Shown: positions 30,960 to 33,501 of the stretch, in pieces
How positions within the stretch are numbered: position 1 is the first letter of the stretch
Layout: each line of letters starts with the position of its first letter
From: Frankiales bacterium
GTDB taxonomy: Bacteria > Actinomycetota > Actinomycetes > Mycobacteriales > Jatrophihabitantaceae
Assembly: GCA_025966315.1 (NCBI GenBank)
Contig: JAOPUZ010000017.1
Coordinates: forward strand, 1-33,501
Direction: 5' to 3'
DNA: 33,501 nucleotides
The notes under the pieces: generated by a model
Seen by the model: only the letters and a program-made list of their open reading frames with translations
What the model was told of the DNA's origin: nothing
Database searches by the model: none
Program-made: the position numbers and the translations under genes

Positions 30960-32495
30960 TCAAGCCGCTTCGAAGGCGAATCCGACCTGGTACAGCAGGG
31001 CTTCGGCGTACCGCGGGCCCATGATCTGCAGACCCACCGGCAGCTCGTCCTCGCCGGTCCCGCAGGGCACGGTGAGCGCCGGATGCCCGGTCAGGTCCGT
31101 CGGGGCGGTGTTTAACACGGCCGAACCGACCCGGCTGCCGTTGATGAACGGCGCCGGACCGGACCGTTCGGTTAACAGCTTGTGGGCCACGGCCGGCGTC
31201 GTCGGTGTGATCAGCACATCGACCTCGGCCAGGGCCGCATCGACCTGCCGGCGCAGTTCCAGCCGCAGGTTATGGCCTTTCACGAAAGGCAATCCGTGAT
31301 AGTGACGCTGCACATGCTCGGCGGTCAGCAGCATCATCTTCATCATCGGCGGCAGATCGTCGCCGCCCAGCTCGGCCTGCGCGGCGGTGACCGCAACCTG
31401 CTGCGGATCGATCCGGCCCAGGTGGGCGAATCCGCCGGCGCCGTAACTCTTGGCCATGAAGTACGCCTCGGCCGCAACGGCTCCGCTGGTCAGCGCCCAT
31501 CCGCTGGCCCACATCGGAACCGACACCTCGCTAACGATGGCGCCGAGCGCGGTCAACGTCTTCACGCCCGCCTCGAACGCGGCGCGCACGTCATCGGTGA
31601 CGCCCACCGGGTCCAGTCCCTCGGTGAGGATGCCGACCTTGAGGCCAGCGATTCCCTTGTCCGCGCCGCAGGTGTAGTCGAACGGGCCACTGGGCAGATC
31701 ACGTACCCACTGCGGGTCCCGCCAGTCGTGCCCGGCCATGATCTCCAGCATCACGGCGTTGTCCAGCACCGTCTTGGTCATCGGGCCGATGTGATCGAGG
31801 GTGTGGCTGATGTAGCTCATCCCGTACGAGGGGACCAGACCGTGCGTCGCCTTCATTCCGACCAGGCCACACCACGCCGCCGGGATCCGGACGCTACCGC
31901 CCTCGTCCGCGCCCAGCGCCAGATCAACCAGGCCGGACGCCACCGCCGCACCGGAACCGGACGAGGAACCGCCGGTGGAACGGGACGGGTCGAACGGGTT
32001 GCGCGCCGGACCGTAGGCCGAACCCTCACCCAGGCCCGCACCGGAATCCTCCAGGTTGGTCTTGGCCGTGACCGTGACGCCGGCATCCAAGAGCCGCTCG
32101 ATCACCACCGCGTCCTCGGTCGGTACGAAGATGGGCTGGCGTCGTCCGGAGTTGGTCATCGGCACACCGGCCACCGCGATGCAGTCCTTGACGCCCAGCG
32201 TCTTGCCGGCCAGCGGACCGGTAGCGGCGCCGCGCACCTCGCAGAACTGCACCACCGCGTTGTACGGATCTTCCTCCGGACTCGCCCGGTGGCCGGGGTC
32301 CCGGTAGGTGTGCTTGAGCGGGACGGGGGTCTCGGGAAGTTCCTCGACCGCGTCCATGCCGGCCAACGATGCCTGCACCATCTCGGTGTACAACGACGTC
32401 TCTTCCTCGCTCAGTTGCCAGCCGAAACTGCCGGCGTAGTCGGTGATCTGGTCCTGCTCCGGGGCTCGCAGGTGGCCCCACGGACGGGTAGACAT
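30960..32495 (-). CDS. Amidase signature family enzyme (second of three)
   Basis: A 511-residue amidase-signature hydrolase, the middle of three tandem copies. It has K145 in TAKTNLED, GGSSSGSG for the bridging Ser, and S201 in GADEGGSVRIPAAWCG. The N-terminus MSTRPWGHLRAPE and the end LLYQVGFAFEAA are shared with the neighbours. The ATG at 32495 has CAGGGAGA upstream. It differs from its downstream paralogue mostly in the middle part, where substrate pockets of this family lie, so the copies may accept different amides. It follows a short gap with a 16-base repeat behind the first amidase gene. Possible roles are use of amide nitrogen or breakdown of a nitrile-derived amide. Confidence 0.9.
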   Translation of the reverse strand: MSTRPWGHLRAPEQDQITDYAGSFGWQLSEEETSLYTEMVQASLAGMDAVEELPETPVPLKHTYRDPGHRASPEEDPYNAVVQFCEVRGAATGPLAGKTLGVKDCIAVAGVPMTNSGRRQPIFVPTEDAVVIERLLDAGVTVTAKTNLEDSGAGLGEGSAYGPARNPFDPSRSTGGSSSGSGAAVASGLVDLALGADEGGSVRIPAAWCGLVGMKATHGLVPSYGMSYISHTLDHIGPMTKTVLDNAVMLEIMAGHDWRDPQWVRDLPSGPFDYTCGADKGIAGLKVGILTEGLDPVGVTDDVRAAFEAGVKTLTALGAIVSEVSVPMWASGWALTSGAVAAEAYFMAKSYGAGGFAHLGRIDPQQVAVTAAQAELGGDDLPPMMKMMLLTAEHVQRHYHGLPFVKGHNLRLELRRQVDAALAEVDVLITPTTPAVAHKLLTERSGPAPFINGSRVGSAVLNTAPTDLTGHPALTVPCGTGEDELPVGLQIMGPRYAEALLYQVGFAFEAA

Positions 32496-32516
32496 GGCGT
32501 TTCTCCCTGTTTTTAA

Positions 32517-32562
32517 GGCTGATCGGCTTTGAGGCTGATCGGCTTTAAGGCTGTTCGGCTAG
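32517..32562. repeat. Short tandem repeat between amidase genes
   Basis: A 16-base unit, GGCTGATCGGCTTTGA, occurs about 2.9 times (32517-32532, 32533-32548, 32549-32562) with few changes. It fills the gap between the first and second amidase genes, just upstream of the ribosome binding site of the second. It may change spacing in the operon; no function is shown. Confidence 0.75.
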
Positions 32563-32563
32563 G

Positions 32564-33501
32564 TCAGGCGGCTTCGAAGGCGAAGGCGAGCTGGTAGAGC
32601 GTTTCCTCGGCGTAACGCGCGCCGACGATCTGCAGGCCGACCGGCAGGTCGTCCTCCCCCGTGCCGCCGGGCACGGTCAGCGACGGATGCCCGGTCAGGT
32701 CGGTGGGCGAGGTGTTGCGGGTCGCCGTGATTGCCCGGCCGAGCACGAAGTCGGTGACGCTGGTCCGCTCGGTGCGCAGCTTGAAGGCCACCTCGGGCGT
32801 GGTCGGCATGATCAACACGTCGACCTCGGCCAGCGCCGCCTCGACCTGGCGGCGCAGTTCCAACCGCAGGTTGTGGGCCTTGACCATCGGGATTCCGTCG
32901 TACTGCTGCCGGGCGTGTTCGTAGGTAAGCAGCAGGCCCTTGAGCAATGGCGGCAGATCGTCGCCGCCCAGCTTCGCCTGCGCGGCCAGGGTGGCCACGG
33001 CCTGCGGGTCGACCCGGCCCAGATGGCCGAAGCCGCCGGTGCCGTTGCTCTTCACCATCCAGTAGGTCCCCATGGCCAGCGTGCTCAAGCCCAACGGTGC
33101 GGCCTGGGCCCACATCGGCACCGACACGTGACTGAGTTCGGCCCCGAGCGCAGTGAGCGTCTTGGCGCCCTGCTCGAAGGCAGTCAACACGTCAGCCGAC
33201 GCCCCGATCAGGCCCTCGGCCAGGATGCCCACCTTCATGCCCTTGACGCCCAGGCCGTCGGTTGCGACGTACCCGCCGGGCGCGGCCGGCAAGTCGCGAG
33301 TCCACTGCGGGTCACGCCAATCCGGGCCGGCCATCACCTCCAGCATCAGGGCGTTGTCCCGGACGGTCTTGGTCATCGGGCCGATGTGGTCCAAGGTGTG
33401 GTTCATGTAGCTCATGCCGTACGACGGGACCAGCCCGTGGGTGGCCTTCATCCCGACCAGCCCGCACCAGGCCGCCGGGATCCGGACGCTGCCGCCCTCG
33501 T
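32564..33501 (-). CDS. Amidase signature family enzyme (first of three), 5'-truncated
   Basis: The C-terminal 312 or so residues of a third amidase paralogue; the start lies beyond the right edge. The frame is open from the edge, and its first residues EGGSVRIPAAWCGLVGMK contain the nucleophile Ser, so the visible part begins at the end of the signature region; the catalytic Lys and bridging Ser would be outside. The rest aligns along its length with the two downstream amidases and ends LYQLAFAFEAA. An internal ATG at 33451 is not the start. It is the first known gene of the leftward operon. The Ser/Ala-rich middle differs from the other copies, again suggesting a different substrate. Confidence 0.88.
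   Translation of the reverse strand, partial: EGGSVRIPAAWCGLVGMKATHGLVPSYGMSYMNHTLDHIGPMTKTVRDNALMLEVMAGPDWRDPQWTRDLPAAPGGYVATDGLGVKGMKVGILAEGLIGASADVLTAFEQGAKTLTALGAELSHVSVPMWAQAAPLGLSTLAMGTYWMVKSNGTGGFGHLGRVDPQAVATLAAQAKLGGDDLPPLLKGLLLTYEHARQQYDGIPMVKAHNLRLELRRQVEAALAEVDVLIMPTTPEVAFKLRTERTSVTDFVLGRAITATRNTSPTDLTGHPSLTVPGGTGEDDLPVGLQIVGARYAEETLYQLAFAFEAA

Noticed and set aside
31182-32516. Rightward open frame of 444 codons
   Set aside because: It is antisense to a clear amidase gene and has no recognisable domain.

Overview
The window is high-GC actinobacterial DNA. Supporting signs are GTG and TTG starts, stop-start overlaps, tRNAs without an encoded CCA, hairpin terminators without U tracts, and MprF-like, SIP-family and Ohr genes of actinobacterial type. 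I cannot name a genus. It falls into an accessory half (about 1-17730) and a chromosomal half (about 17730-33501), separated by two tRNA genes, tRNA-Arg(ACG) and tRNA-Ser(GCT).

Accessory half, left cargo (1-5870). A low-GC pair comes first: an unrecognised protein cut by the left edge, and a protein with prenyltransferase/squalene-cyclase-like repeats and two C-terminal membrane helices. A broken IS481-type transposase remnant follows. Next is a three-gene unit: a two-helix membrane protein, a small XRE regulator with a perfect 16-bp palindrome before it, and a cytoplasmic protein whose C-terminal beta-rich region resembles that of the membrane protein. I do not recognise either pair as a described system; they are the best candidates for new biology here.

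Accessory half, integrative element (about 5990-15745). Small membrane proteins, an MT-A70 methyltransferase, a VirD4/FtsK-like ATPase, a replication-relaxation protein and a DNA methyltransferase read rightward in tightly overlapped order. They are followed by a ribbon-helix-helix protein, ArdA antirestriction protein, an XRE repressor with ImmA-type protease, an excisionase and a tyrosine integrase. Three copies of an operator-like site (TGATT-N8-AATCA) lie before the transfer module and before the repressor gene, which suggests one repressor/protease switch for the element. A large two-part inverted repeat lies just before ardA. The integrase gene runs through a 41-bp copy of the 3' half of a tRNA-Lys(CTT) gene, the likely attachment core. 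A large serine recombinase follows, and its last codons lie inside tRNA-Arg. The accessory half is therefore probably a composite or nested island at tRNA-Arg; its left end is outside the window.

Chromosomal half. After the tRNAs come an MprF/LysX-like lysyltransferase, a TetR regulator divergent from a 14-helix DHA2-type drug exporter, an OatA-like acyltransferase with a fused SGNH domain and a repetitive linker, an iron-sulfur L-serine dehydratase, Ohr peroxidase and a siderophore-interacting reductase. A leftward operon ends the window: three tandem paralogous amidases (the first cut by the right edge) and an asparaginase-like protein, suggesting use of amide nitrogen. Perfect or near-perfect hairpins mark several gene ends.
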